A stretch of DNA of 64,000 bases from positions 1 to 64,000 of the forward strand of contig CAYLYE010000002.1 in the NCBI GenBank assembly GCA_964387325.1, read 5' to 3'. Shown piece by piece: positions 43,697 to 51,929 of this stretch. This DNA comes from CAZZBK01 sp964387325. Lineage in GTDB: Bacteria; Planctomycetota; Planctomycetia; Pirellulales; PNKZ01. Both the position numbers and the translations under genes were made by a program. The notes under the pieces were generated by a model, which ran no database searches, was not told the DNA's origin, and saw only the letters and a list, made by a program, of their open reading frames with translations. The first letter of the stretch is position 1. Every line of letters begins with the position of its first letter.

Positions 43697-43873
43697 GATG
43701 CCATTCCTGAATAGGGCAGGGGAGGAGCGTGTCGGATGGTGCCGGCGATTGTAAGCGGAACGGGGGGAGCGAGGGAAGAATTTTTGCTTCGAGCGGCTCG
43801 ATCCAGCCGAGCCGCTTGACGTTAGTCCCCGGATTACGTAGCGAATGAATAATGGTCGACGGGGCAATCTTAT

Positions 43874-43893
43874 CCGGGGGCTCGCGCCCCTGG
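43874..43893. repeat. REP-like palindrome, related to 5434-5453
   Basis: Arms CCGGGGGC and GCCCCTGG with loop TCGC form a hairpin with one G-T mismatch that would be a G-U pair in RNA. The flanking bases (ATCCGGGGGCTC) are shared with the copy at 5434. About 60 nt upstream, 43803-43832 contains a related half-element reading GAGCCGCTTGACGTTAGTC. Confidence 0.55.
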
Positions 43894-44006
43894 CTCGGTG
43901 GAGATAGCCCCTCGATTTGTTGTTGTCATGCGAGACGTTTTAGACCAAAATATAGGTCCTGCCTGAGTGGTCCGTTTCCCGCCTTCGGTTCTTCGATCTG
44001 CACTGT

Positions 44007-46436
44007 ATGCTCACCCCACGTTGCTTCGTTTTTACCGCGCTGCTGTTGCTCCTGATTGCTTCGGGCAGTCCGAGTTGGAGCGCCGAGGCGGCACCATCGT
44101 TTGCACAAGCCGGCAAGACGTTTCTGGTCAAGCACTGCGTGCGGTGTCATGGGGCGAACATGCCCAAGGCCGATCTGTCATTGCACTCGCTGACCGACGA
44201 GGCGGCGGTGCTCAAGTTTCGCAAACGCATGGAAGGGGTGCTCGACATGGTCGAGGCGGGCGAGATGCCCCCGGCCAAAGAGCCTCGCCCGTCGGCCGAC
44301 GAGATCGCGGGCTTCCTCGCCTCGGTGCGCGGCATTTATGAAAAGGCTGACTCGAGCGGTGCGGTCGACCCGGGCCGGATCACGATGCGGCGACTCAATC
44401 GCGCCGAGTACAACAACACGGTTCGCGATTTATTGCTGGTCGATTTTCAGCCGGCCGAGGATTTTCCGCCCGACGACGTGGGGCACGGCTTCGACAATAT
44501 CGGCGACGTGCTCAGCGTCTCGCCGCTCTTGATGGAACGTTACCTGGCTGCGGCCGAGACTATCGCCAACCGGGTCATTCTGGCCGACATCCCCAAGCCG
44601 TCGAAGCGATATCTGTCGGGCCGATACTTGCAGCCGAACAATGCTCAGACCTCGCAAGGTCGTTTCCGGCAAATGGATGTGACGTCGAAGGAGCCCGTGC
44701 ATGCGGGCCCTTTCACCGCGGCAGGAGATTACCTGAAGTTCACAGCCGATGCCGACCTCTTCTTTCGTGCCACGCTCTATGCCGAATCCAAGAGCAAAGC
44801 CCCCGTGAAGGTCGTGTTGTTCATCTCAGGCAAGGAACTGAGCGAGGTCTCCAGCGACGCCGAAATCGATCAACTGCTGGGCGCTGCCGTGCCGCAGATG
44901 AAGCCACTGAAGATCATGGGGACCTTCGAGATCACGGCCCGAGACGCGAAACAGCTGCAAACGATCGAAGTGCCGATCAATCACATGGGCAAGATCACGA
45001 AAGCGGGGATCGCCTTGCTCAAAGGTCCCGAGGGGGACGAGCCCGCCAAGCTACACATCGAGAACCTTTGGAGCGAAGGGCCACTCGACACGCGTCCCGC
45101 CTCGCATCGGATGATCTTGGCCAGCGATGAGAATGCATCTCCGCAGCAGCGAACGCGCGAGGTGCTCAATCGATTGCTCCCGCGAGCCTATCGGCGCCCT
45201 GTCACCAAGGACGAAATCGAGTCGCTGGCGCGATTTGCCGATCAGGTCGTGGCCGACGGCCAGAAGTGGGAGCTGGGCATGCGACGGGTCGTGCAGGCGC
45301 TGCTCTGCTCGCCGAAGTATTTGTTCCGCGTCGAACTCGATGACCGGCCACAGACAAAGGAATCCCACGCAATTGACGAGTATCAACTCGCCTCGCGATT
45401 GAGTTATTTTCTTTGGAGCAGCATGCCCGACGACGAACTGTTCGGCTTGGCCGCAAAAAAACAGTTGACCGCACGGCTCGAAGAGCAAGTGCGTCGCATG
45501 CTGAAAGATCCCAAGTCAGCAGCGTTGATCGACAACTTCGCATTGCAATGGCTGCAGTTGGGCAAGTTGCAATCGCTCACCCCCGATGCGCAACTGTTTC
45601 CCTCGTTCAACGAGAAACTGCGTCAGGCGATGATGGCTGAGACCAAGATGTTCATGCAGGAGATTGCCCGCGAAGATCGCAGCGTGCTCGACTTTATCCA
45701 GGCAGACTTCACGTACATGAACGAGCCGCTCGCCAAACACTACGGCATGCTCGACAAGTTTCGCAAGAGTCTCAACGACGACGCCAAGTCGCGTGGCGTG
45801 CCGGTGAGATACGACAGTTACGCTCGCGTCCCCCTGACGGGTACCGATCGTGGCGGCTTGCTCACCCAGGCCAGCATTCTCACCGTGACCTCGAACCCGA
45901 CGCGTACTTCGCCGGTCAAGCGGGGTCGTTGGATCCTCGAACAAATCCTCGGCACGCCCCCCCCTCCGCCGCCACCCAATGTGCCCGAGCTTGAGCAGCA
46001 GAAGGGACAGCTCACCGGATCACTGCGTCAGCGGATGGAACAGCACCGCAAGAACCCGGCCTGTGCCAGTTGTCATGCCCGTATGGACCCAATCGGCTTC
46101 GCGTTCGAGCACTTCGACGCGGTCGGGGCGTACCGGCAGAAAGACGGCGAGTTTGAGATCGACGCTAGTGGGACTTTAACGGACGGGCGGAATATCCAGG
46201 GCCCGGCCGGTCTGCGCGAGGTATTATTAGAGAAGAAGGAACTGTTTACCCGATCATTAACGGAGCAGATGTTGACCTATGCCCTGGGACGGGGCCTCGA
46301 GTACTACGACAAGCGTGCCGTCGACCGAATGGTTGCCGCGGCGGCCAAAGACGATTACAAATTCTCTCGGTTAGTCATTGAAATTGCACGGAGCGATCCG
46401 TTCCGTCTGCGTCGAGGAAAGGAAACAAACCCATGA
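44007..46436 (+). CDS. Cytochrome c-type DUF1587/1592/1588/1585 protein (PSD3/PSD4/PSCyt3/PSD2)
   Basis: 809 residues with a signal peptide (to about 26). An N-terminal haem motif CVRCH (44-48) is followed by EAGEMPPAKEPRP. Then DUF1587 (RITMRRLNRAEYNNTVRDLL), DUF1595 (VLNRLLPRAYRRPVTKDEI), DUF1592 (YQLASRLSYFLWSSMPDDELF and ALQWLQLGKL), DUF1588 (RTSPVKRGRWILEQILGTP with a proline run, CASCHARMDPIGFAFEHFD, a second CxxCH), and DUF1585 at the end (TEQMLTYALGRGLEYYD). Two haems are therefore likely. It precedes and overlaps by 4 nt (ATGA) the DUF1552 gene, the standard partner. The operon is analogous to, but distinct from, PSD1/DUF1501 pairs. Confidence 0.93.
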   Translation: MLTPRCFVFTALLLLLIASGSPSWSAEAAPSFAQAGKTFLVKHCVRCHGANMPKADLSLHSLTDEAAVLKFRKRMEGVLDMVEAGEMPPAKEPRPSADEIAGFLASVRGIYEKADSSGAVDPGRITMRRLNRAEYNNTVRDLLLVDFQPAEDFPPDDVGHGFDNIGDVLSVSPLLMERYLAAAETIANRVILADIPKPSKRYLSGRYLQPNNAQTSQGRFRQMDVTSKEPVHAGPFTAAGDYLKFTADADLFFRATLYAESKSKAPVKVVLFISGKELSEVSSDAEIDQLLGAAVPQMKPLKIMGTFEITARDAKQLQTIEVPINHMGKITKAGIALLKGPEGDEPAKLHIENLWSEGPLDTRPASHRMILASDENASPQQRTREVLNRLLPRAYRRPVTKDEIESLARFADQVVADGQKWELGMRRVVQALLCSPKYLFRVELDDRPQTKESHAIDEYQLASRLSYFLWSSMPDDELFGLAAKKQLTARLEEQVRRMLKDPKSAALIDNFALQWLQLGKLQSLTPDAQLFPSFNEKLRQAMMAETKMFMQEIAREDRSVLDFIQADFTYMNEPLAKHYGMLDKFRKSLNDDAKSRGVPVRYDSYARVPLTGTDRGGLLTQASILTVTSNPTRTSPVKRGRWILEQILGTPPPPPPPNVPELEQQKGQLTGSLRQRMEQHRKNPACASCHARMDPIGFAFEHFDAVGAYRQKDGEFEIDASGTLTDGRNIQGPAGLREVLLEKKELFTRSLTEQMLTYALGRGLEYYDKRAVDRMVAAAAKDDYKFSRLVIEIARSDPFRLRRGKETNP

Positions 46437-47779
46437 GCCATTATCAACACCTATCGCGTCGCCGTGTGCTACAAGGCTTGGGAGCAGCCGTGGCTTTGCC
46501 GTGGCTCGAAGCGATGGGCCCCGTCGCGGCTTGGGCTGCCACAGGCGAGCGCCGCGCGGCCGCAGCTCCGAACCGGATTGCCTTCCTGTATGTGCCCAAC
46601 GGCATCAACATGGAAGACTGGACCCCCGGCTACGAAGGGCCTCTTGGCGAGTTGACCTCGATTCTCAAGGAACTCGAGCCGCACAAGCAACACATCAACG
46701 TGCTCACCGGCCTGACGGCCGACAAGGCCCGCTCGCACGGCGATGGCGGCGGTGACCATGCCCGCGCCTTGTCAGCGTTCCTTACCGGAGCGCAACCGCG
46801 CAAAACCGATGGCACCGACATCCGCGCGGGCGTGAGCGTCGACCAAGTTGCCGCGGCTCGTATCGGCGAAATGACGCGCCTCGCTTCGCTCGAAATCGGC
46901 TGCGATGCCAGCAACATGGCCGGCAATTGCGACTCGGGCTATAGCTGCGTGTACAACTCGACCATGTCATGGCGCTCGGCCACGCAACCGATTCCGAAAG
47001 AGTCGAACCCCAAGCTCGTGTTCGAGCGGCTCTTTGGTGGTGCTGGCGACAGCAACCGCGCCCAGCGAGACGCCCTGCGAAAAAGCATTTTGGACTTCGT
47101 GCGAGATGACTCGGCCGCGCTCGCCAAACAGCTCGGCGCCAACGATCGCCGCAAGCTCGACGAATACTTCCACGCCATTCGCGATATCGAACAACGGATC
47201 GTCCGCGCGGCCAAGCTCCCCGAGATCAAGAAGCCCGACATGGCGGCTCCCGAGGGAATTCCCAAGGACTACGAAGAACACTGCCGGTTGCTTTGCGATC
47301 TGCTCGTGCTCGCGTTTCAGGCCGACGTGACCCGCGTGAGCACGTATGTGCTGGCCAACGAGGGGAGCAATCGCCCTTACTCGTTTATTGGCGTGAGCGA
47401 AGGGCACCACGATCTCTCACATCACGGCAACGACAAGACCAAGAAACAAAAGATCGCCGAGATCAATCGTTTTCACGTGCGACAGTTGAACTACCTGCTC
47501 GGCAAGCTCAAGCAGGTGAAGGAAGGCCCCGGCACGCTGCTCGATCACTGCCTGATTGCCTACGGCAGCGGCAATAGCGACGGCAACGCACATAACCACG
47601 ACAATCTGCCTGTGCTGCTCTGCGGTAACGGCGGCGGCACGGTGAAAACCGGACGACACATTCGCTACACGAACGAGACGCCGCTGAACAACCTCTGGCT
47701 CTCGATGCTCGAGCGAATCGACGTCCGCGTCCCGTTCCTGGGCGACAGCTCCGGAGCACTCGCCGGCCTGAACGGGTAA
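46433..47779 (+). CDS. Tat-exported DUF1552 (HXXSHH) protein
   Basis: 448 residues, with a start overlapping the stop of the DUF1592 gene by ATGA. Tat signal LSRRRVLQGLGAAVALPWLEA. Family marks are IAFLYVPNGINMEDWTP, GGDHARALSAFLTGAQPR, SLEIGCDASNMAGNCDSG, and EGHHDLSHHGND, which contains the HxxSHH motif that names the family, followed by ENSD-like GSGNSDGNAHNHDNLP. It is probably exported folded by Tat and works with the cytochrome protein. The reaction is unknown. A hairpin with T-tract follows at 47861-47897. Confidence 0.94.
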   Translation: MSHYQHLSRRRVLQGLGAAVALPWLEAMGPVAAWAATGERRAAAAPNRIAFLYVPNGINMEDWTPGYEGPLGELTSILKELEPHKQHINVLTGLTADKARSHGDGGGDHARALSAFLTGAQPRKTDGTDIRAGVSVDQVAAARIGEMTRLASLEIGCDASNMAGNCDSGYSCVYNSTMSWRSATQPIPKESNPKLVFERLFGGAGDSNRAQRDALRKSILDFVRDDSAALAKQLGANDRRKLDEYFHAIRDIEQRIVRAAKLPEIKKPDMAAPEGIPKDYEEHCRLLCDLLVLAFQADVTRVSTYVLANEGSNRPYSFIGVSEGHHDLSHHGNDKTKKQKIAEINRFHVRQLNYLLGKLKQVKEGPGTLLDHCLIAYGSGNSDGNAHNHDNLPVLLCGNGGGTVKTGRHIRYTNETPLNNLWLSMLERIDVRVPFLGDSSGALAGLNG

Positions 47780-47860
47780 CAGATGCACGTGCCCTACGTG
47801 TGGAATTCTCGTGTCATCACTCATCTTCGCATCCCCAGCCAAGCTGCTCTCGGCTAGAAT

Positions 47861-47897
47861 ACCCTCCGTTGTGAGCTTGCCACTCGGAGGGTTTTTT
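47861..47897 (+). terminator. Terminator-shaped hairpin embedding the next gene's Shine-Dalgarno sequence
   Basis: Arms ACCCTCCG (47861-47868) and CGGAGGGT (47885-47892) pair perfectly over a 16-nt loop and are followed by six T. The 3' arm contains GGAGGG, and the S9 peptidase ATG follows at 47899. The same bases could thus end the DUF1552 transcript and hide or present the ribosome-binding site of the peptidase. Confidence 0.65.
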
Positions 47898-47898
47898 C

Positions 47899-50310
47899 AT
47901 GCGCCGCGTTTGGATTCTGCTGTTGATCATGATGACCACCACGATGTCGATGTCAGCCGAGAACGGTTATCGGCTTCCTCCTCAGAATGTCGTCGACCTA
48001 CTCACGGCCGCGCCTGAGCCGTCGGTGAGTTGGAGTCCCGACGGTCAATGGCTGCTGCTGATCGATCGCGATGCGATGCCCAGCATCGAGGACCTCGCCC
48101 GCCGCAAGCTGCAATTGGGAGGCATTCGTATTGATCCGGCCGCGAACGGTGCCTCGCGCACCGATTATGGTCGCGGGCTGTCGCTCCGCCGCCGTGACAG
48201 TGACACTCTGACACGGTTGCCGCTGCCGGCCGATGCCCGAGTGGGACTGGTGAGTTGGTCGCACAACGCGCGCACGTTCATTTACTCGCTCGTGACCGAT
48301 CGTGGCACGCAACTCTGGGGTATGACGGTTGAATCGGACGAGCCGCGATTGCTCAGCGATCGACTGTCAACCGTGCTGGGCAACCCCAGTTGGCTCCCCA
48401 GCGGCGATGCGATCCTCTGCTCGCTCACGCCCGAGAATCGCGGCGATGAACCGCCCATGCCCAAGAAGCCGCTCGGGCCGAGCATGCAAGAGTCGAGTGG
48501 CAACACATCGCCGGCCCGCACGTATCCGGACATGATTTCGTCACCGTACGATGAGGCGCTGTTCGCGTATCACACGACCACGCAGCTCGCCACGATCGAC
48601 CTGCAAGGCAAATTGCAACCGATCGGCGCACCGCAGATATTTGATCGCGCCGAGCCCTCGCCCGACGGAAGCTACGTGCTGGTCACGATCATCAAGCGGC
48701 CGTTCTCGTACACGCTACCCTACACGTCGTTCCCCCAGGAGATCGCGGTTTGGGACCTGAACGGCAAGCGAGTTTATCTCGTCGCCGACGTGCCGCTGGA
48801 GGAGAATATCCCCATCGAAGGGGTGCGCACGGGGCCACGTCATGTGAGTTGGACGAGCAGCGATCCGGCCCGGCTCATGTGGTTCGAGGCCCATGATGGT
48901 GGCGACCCGCGACGCAAAGTGCCTCATCGCGATGGTTTGATTTCACTCTCGGCACCGTTCAATAGCGTGCCTGAGCAATTGCTTAATGTCGAGCACCGCG
49001 CCGTCGACGTGTCGTATTTTCGCGATCCATCGCTCTGGGCCATGACGGAATATGATCGTGATCGCCGCTGGGTGCGAACGCTGCTGCACAATGAGAAGCA
49101 ACGCGGTGAGCCTAAGGTGCTCGTCGATCGCAGTATTCGTGACCAGTACGGCGACCCAGGCGATATTGTCCCGAAACGCAACGAGCACGGGCATGCCATC
49201 GCGCGGCAAGACGGTTCATGGATCTACCTGTCTGGCGCGGGCGCGACGAACGAGGGCTATCTGCCGTTCCTCGACCGAATGAATCTCGACACGCTGGCAA
49301 CCGAGCGACTCTGGCGTTGCCAACCGGGTCACCTCGAAAGCACGGCGCTGCTCGCCTCGTCGTCGGCCGACGCGAAGCCGTCGATCATCACCCGGCAGGA
49401 ATCGCCGACCTCGCCGCAGAATTATCTGCTGCGCGATCTGCAGGCCGGTACGACTCGCCCTCTCACGACATTTCGCGACCCGACGCCGCAGATTCGCAAC
49501 ATCAAAAAGGAGTTGGTGAAATACAAGCGGGCCGATGGCGTGCCTCTGTCGGCGACTTTGTATCTGCCGGCCGATTATCAGCCGGGTCAGCGTCTGCCGC
49601 TGTTTATTTGGGCCTATCCGCTCGAATTTTCCGACCCGAGCACGGCCGGCCAAGTGACCACCAGCCCCGCACAGTTCACGCGCATTCGAGGCATCTCGCA
49701 CTTGGCCTTGCTCACGCAGGGCTACGCGATCTTGGACAACGCGACGATGCCCGTGGTGGGTGATCCCGAGACGATGAACGACACGTTTGTCGAGCAAATC
49801 GTTTCGTCCGCGCAAGCCGCGATCGATAAGGCGGTCGAGATGGGCGTGGCTGATCGCAATCGAGTGGCCGTCGGAGGTCATAGTTACGGCGCGTTTATGA
49901 CCGCCAACTTGCTGGCCCACTGCGATCTGTTTCGTGCCGGCGTGGCGCGGAGCGGCGCGTACAACCGGACCCTCACGCCGTTTGGTTTCCAGGCCGAGCG
50001 ACGGCCGTACTGGCAAGCCAAAGACATTTATCTCAAGCTCTCGCCGTTCACATACGCAGATAAGATCAAGGAGCCGTTGCTACTCATTCACGGCGAGAAC
50101 GACAACAACACCGGCACGTTTCCGATTCAGTCCCAACGCATGTTCCAGGCCATCAAGGGGAACGGCGGCACGGTCCGGCTCGTGATGTTGCCGCATGAGA
50201 GTCACGGTTACGTGGCGACCGAGTCGGTGCTGCACACGCAAGCCGAGACCATCGACTGGCTCAACCGCTACGTCCGCGACGCGAAAGAGTCCGACTCGCC
50301 TAGGAAGTAA
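47899..50310 (+). CDS. Exported S9-family (glutamyl endopeptidase-like) serine peptidase
   Basis: 803 residues with a signal peptide (RRVWILLLIMMTTTMSMSA). Residues 25-500 form a WD/beta-propeller-like region with LSWSPDGQW-type repeats. The catalytic alpha/beta-hydrolase domain (about 535-800) has GGHSYGAFMTANLLAHC (Ser 662), LLIHGENDNNTG (Asp 735) and PHESHGY (His 769 probable). It resembles chloroplast glutamyl endopeptidase and acylaminoacyl-peptidase-like proteins more than classical prolyl oligopeptidase. It should cleave short peptides outside the cytoplasm. Its RBS sits within a terminator-shaped hairpin. Confidence 0.9.
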   Translation: MRRVWILLLIMMTTTMSMSAENGYRLPPQNVVDLLTAAPEPSVSWSPDGQWLLLIDRDAMPSIEDLARRKLQLGGIRIDPAANGASRTDYGRGLSLRRRDSDTLTRLPLPADARVGLVSWSHNARTFIYSLVTDRGTQLWGMTVESDEPRLLSDRLSTVLGNPSWLPSGDAILCSLTPENRGDEPPMPKKPLGPSMQESSGNTSPARTYPDMISSPYDEALFAYHTTTQLATIDLQGKLQPIGAPQIFDRAEPSPDGSYVLVTIIKRPFSYTLPYTSFPQEIAVWDLNGKRVYLVADVPLEENIPIEGVRTGPRHVSWTSSDPARLMWFEAHDGGDPRRKVPHRDGLISLSAPFNSVPEQLLNVEHRAVDVSYFRDPSLWAMTEYDRDRRWVRTLLHNEKQRGEPKVLVDRSIRDQYGDPGDIVPKRNEHGHAIARQDGSWIYLSGAGATNEGYLPFLDRMNLDTLATERLWRCQPGHLESTALLASSSADAKPSIITRQESPTSPQNYLLRDLQAGTTRPLTTFRDPTPQIRNIKKELVKYKRADGVPLSATLYLPADYQPGQRLPLFIWAYPLEFSDPSTAGQVTTSPAQFTRIRGISHLALLTQGYAILDNATMPVVGDPETMNDTFVEQIVSSAQAAIDKAVEMGVADRNRVAVGGHSYGAFMTANLLAHCDLFRAGVARSGAYNRTLTPFGFQAERRPYWQAKDIYLKLSPFTYADKIKEPLLLIHGENDNNTGTFPIQSQRMFQAIKGNGGTVRLVMLPHESHGYVATESVLHTQAETIDWLNRYVRDAKESDSPRK

Positions 50311-50394
50311 GAAGCGATTCACTTAGCGACGCTGAGAAGGAACGCGCAGCAAGTGGATGAGCAGAGGGGCAGGGAAGTGGAGGGGGAAGTAATC

Positions 50395-50466
50395 GCCACA
50401 AAATACACAAGCGAACGCAATATGAAATACGGAGCTTTCATTGCGTCTTTTTGTGCCCTTTGTGGC
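50395..50466. repeat. Long imperfect inverted repeat between convergent genes
   Basis: GCCACAAA at 50395-50402 pairs with TTTGTGGC at 50459-50466; inside are a CACAA/TTGTG block and ACGCAAT/ATTGCGT, then GAAA/TTTC around a central loop, with two short mismatched stretches. The whole is a 72-nt folded-back element, MITE- or REP-like. It lies 3' of both the S9 peptidase and the DapL gene and could act as a shared mRNA 3' end. Confidence 0.6.
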
Positions 50467-50505
50467 TATTTTCTACCGTTCGCAATTGAACGATTTTCCT
50501 CACGA

Positions 50506-51747
50506 TCACGAACCAAACACCGGCTGGATTTGGTTCAGCCGCTCGATGGTCTGGCGCATGAGCGCGTCTTCAGCGGCTTCGTCGGCCGCTTCATAGGTGA
50601 CCGAGAATCGCAAGAACGAGCCGGCATCGTCCCAGGGAACGGTGACGATCGAATGCTCGTTGATCAGGTACTGACTACACTCCTCGGCGTTGGCAAACTT
50701 GCGGCCGTCGCTCGCTAAGCCCTTGGGGCTCGGCGTGTACAAAAAGTAGGTGCCGCCAGGGACTTGGCAATCGAAGCCGCAACGCTTCAGCGCATCGACC
50801 AACTTTCGCAAACGGCGTTCGTACTTGACGCGCACACGCTGTGGAATCGTGTCATCGTCGAGCGCAACGGCAGCCGCCTTCTGAATCGCCATGAACTGCC
50901 CCGAGTCGCTGTTGTCTTTCACGTCGGCCAGGGCCTGCACAATGCGCTCGTGACCGCACACAAATCCGATGCGCCAGCCGATCATGTGCCAGCCTTTGCT
51001 CATCGAATGAATTTCGATGCCCACATCTTTAGCACCTGGCACTTGCAAGAACGACAGTGGTGGCTGAGCAAAGCTGAGCATCGAGTGCGCCGCGTCTTGC
51101 ACAACCACGATCTTGTTTTTCAGCGCGAAGTCGATTACTCGCTTGTAGAAATCGACCGTGGCGAGTTTGCCCGTCGGGCTGTTCGGATAGTTGATCACGA
51201 GCAGCTTGGCCTTATCGCACACGTCGGCCGGGATCGACTCCAGATCGGGAAAGAAATCGTTCTGCTTAAGCAGCGGCAGACGATGCACCGTACCACCGTA
51301 ATACTTCGTATGGGTGCCGGCTACGGGGTACCCTGGCACGGTCATCAACGTGATGTCGCCCGGGTTAATGAACGCCGCGGGGATCATGGCCAGAGCGGTC
51401 TTGGAACCGATGCAGTGGTTGACTTCCTTGACCGGGTCGAGCGCCACGCCAAATGTTCGCTGCATGAACCGCGCGGCGGCCTCTTTATACGCGGCGATAC
51501 CATTGTCGGCATAGCCACGATTGGTGGGCAAATTGATCTCGCATTGCATGGCGGCCCGAACGTTCTCGGGAGCCATCTCGTCGTTCTCGCCGATTCCGAA
51601 GTCGATGAGCGACCGCTCGGGATGCTCGGCCAAGGCCTTGCGTTTGGCGCGCTTGATCTTCTCGAACTTATAGATCTCGGTGCCTTTACCGTAGTTGATG
51701 CCGCCGATCCGCTCGGCGAATAGCTGCTGAAAGTAAGGGTCGCTCAT
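50506..51747 (-). CDS. dapL: LL-diaminopimelate aminotransferase (class I/II PLP enzyme)
   Basis: 413 residues, close to the DapL length. The fold-type I aminotransferase core is seen in FGIGENDEMAPENVR, GSKTALAMIPAAFINPGD, INYPNSPTGK with the conserved Asn, VVQDAAHS, and SMSKGWHMIGWRIGF, in which Lys 251 binds PLP. Planctomycetes make lysine and peptidoglycan precursors through the DapL shortcut, which converts tetrahydrodipicolinate to LL-diaminopimelate with glutamate. Other aspartate-type aminotransferases share these motifs, so the substrate assignment is probable rather than certain. It lies between App1-like phosphatase (same strand) and the convergent S9 peptidase. Confidence 0.8.
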   Translation of the reverse strand: MSDPYFQQLFAERIGGINYGKGTEIYKFEKIKRAKRKALAEHPERSLIDFGIGENDEMAPENVRAAMQCEINLPTNRGYADNGIAAYKEAAARFMQRTFGVALDPVKEVNHCIGSKTALAMIPAAFINPGDITLMTVPGYPVAGTHTKYYGGTVHRLPLLKQNDFFPDLESIPADVCDKAKLLVINYPNSPTGKLATVDFYKRVIDFALKNKIVVVQDAAHSMLSFAQPPLSFLQVPGAKDVGIEIHSMSKGWHMIGWRIGFVCGHERIVQALADVKDNSDSGQFMAIQKAAAVALDDDTIPQRVRVKYERRLRKLVDALKRCGFDCQVPGGTYFLYTPSPKGLASDGRKFANAEECSQYLINEHSIVTVPWDDAGSFLRFSVTYEAADEAAEDALMRQTIERLNQIQPVFGS

Positions 51748-51782
51748 GGCTCTCGATTCCGCGATATGGCGAGTTATAGATA

Positions 51783-51873
51783 CTCAGGTAATGCACTCAG
51801 GAGGCCGAGCAACGCAAGGCCGGTATTTTCGGACTCCCGATGGTCGTCCTATTAACTTAATTACCTGAACCTC
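51783..51873 (-). repeat. Dispersed ~90-bp element, copy 2
   Basis: On the minus strand it reads GAGGTTCAGGTAATTAAGTT to ATTACCTGAG and aligns along its length with 35711-35800. The ends form a perfect inverted repeat, CAGGTAAT (51785-51792) and ATTACCTG (51860-51867). GGAC and GTCC blocks inside could pair, so an RNA structure is possible. It lies in the 182-nt gap between the DapL start and the App1-like gene stop. Confidence 0.7.
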
Positions 51874-51929
51874 AATAAACCGCTAAGTTACCCTGCGACC
51901 GACAGGCAAACAAGGGACTATTCGGTGGC

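Noticed and set aside
49216..50016. Minus-strand open frame of 266 codons
   Set aside because: It overlaps the catalytic domain of the S9 peptidase, whose triad is intact on the plus strand.
50764..51723. Plus-strand open frame of 319 codons
   Set aside because: It is antisense to the DapL-type aminotransferase with a clear PLP lysine motif.
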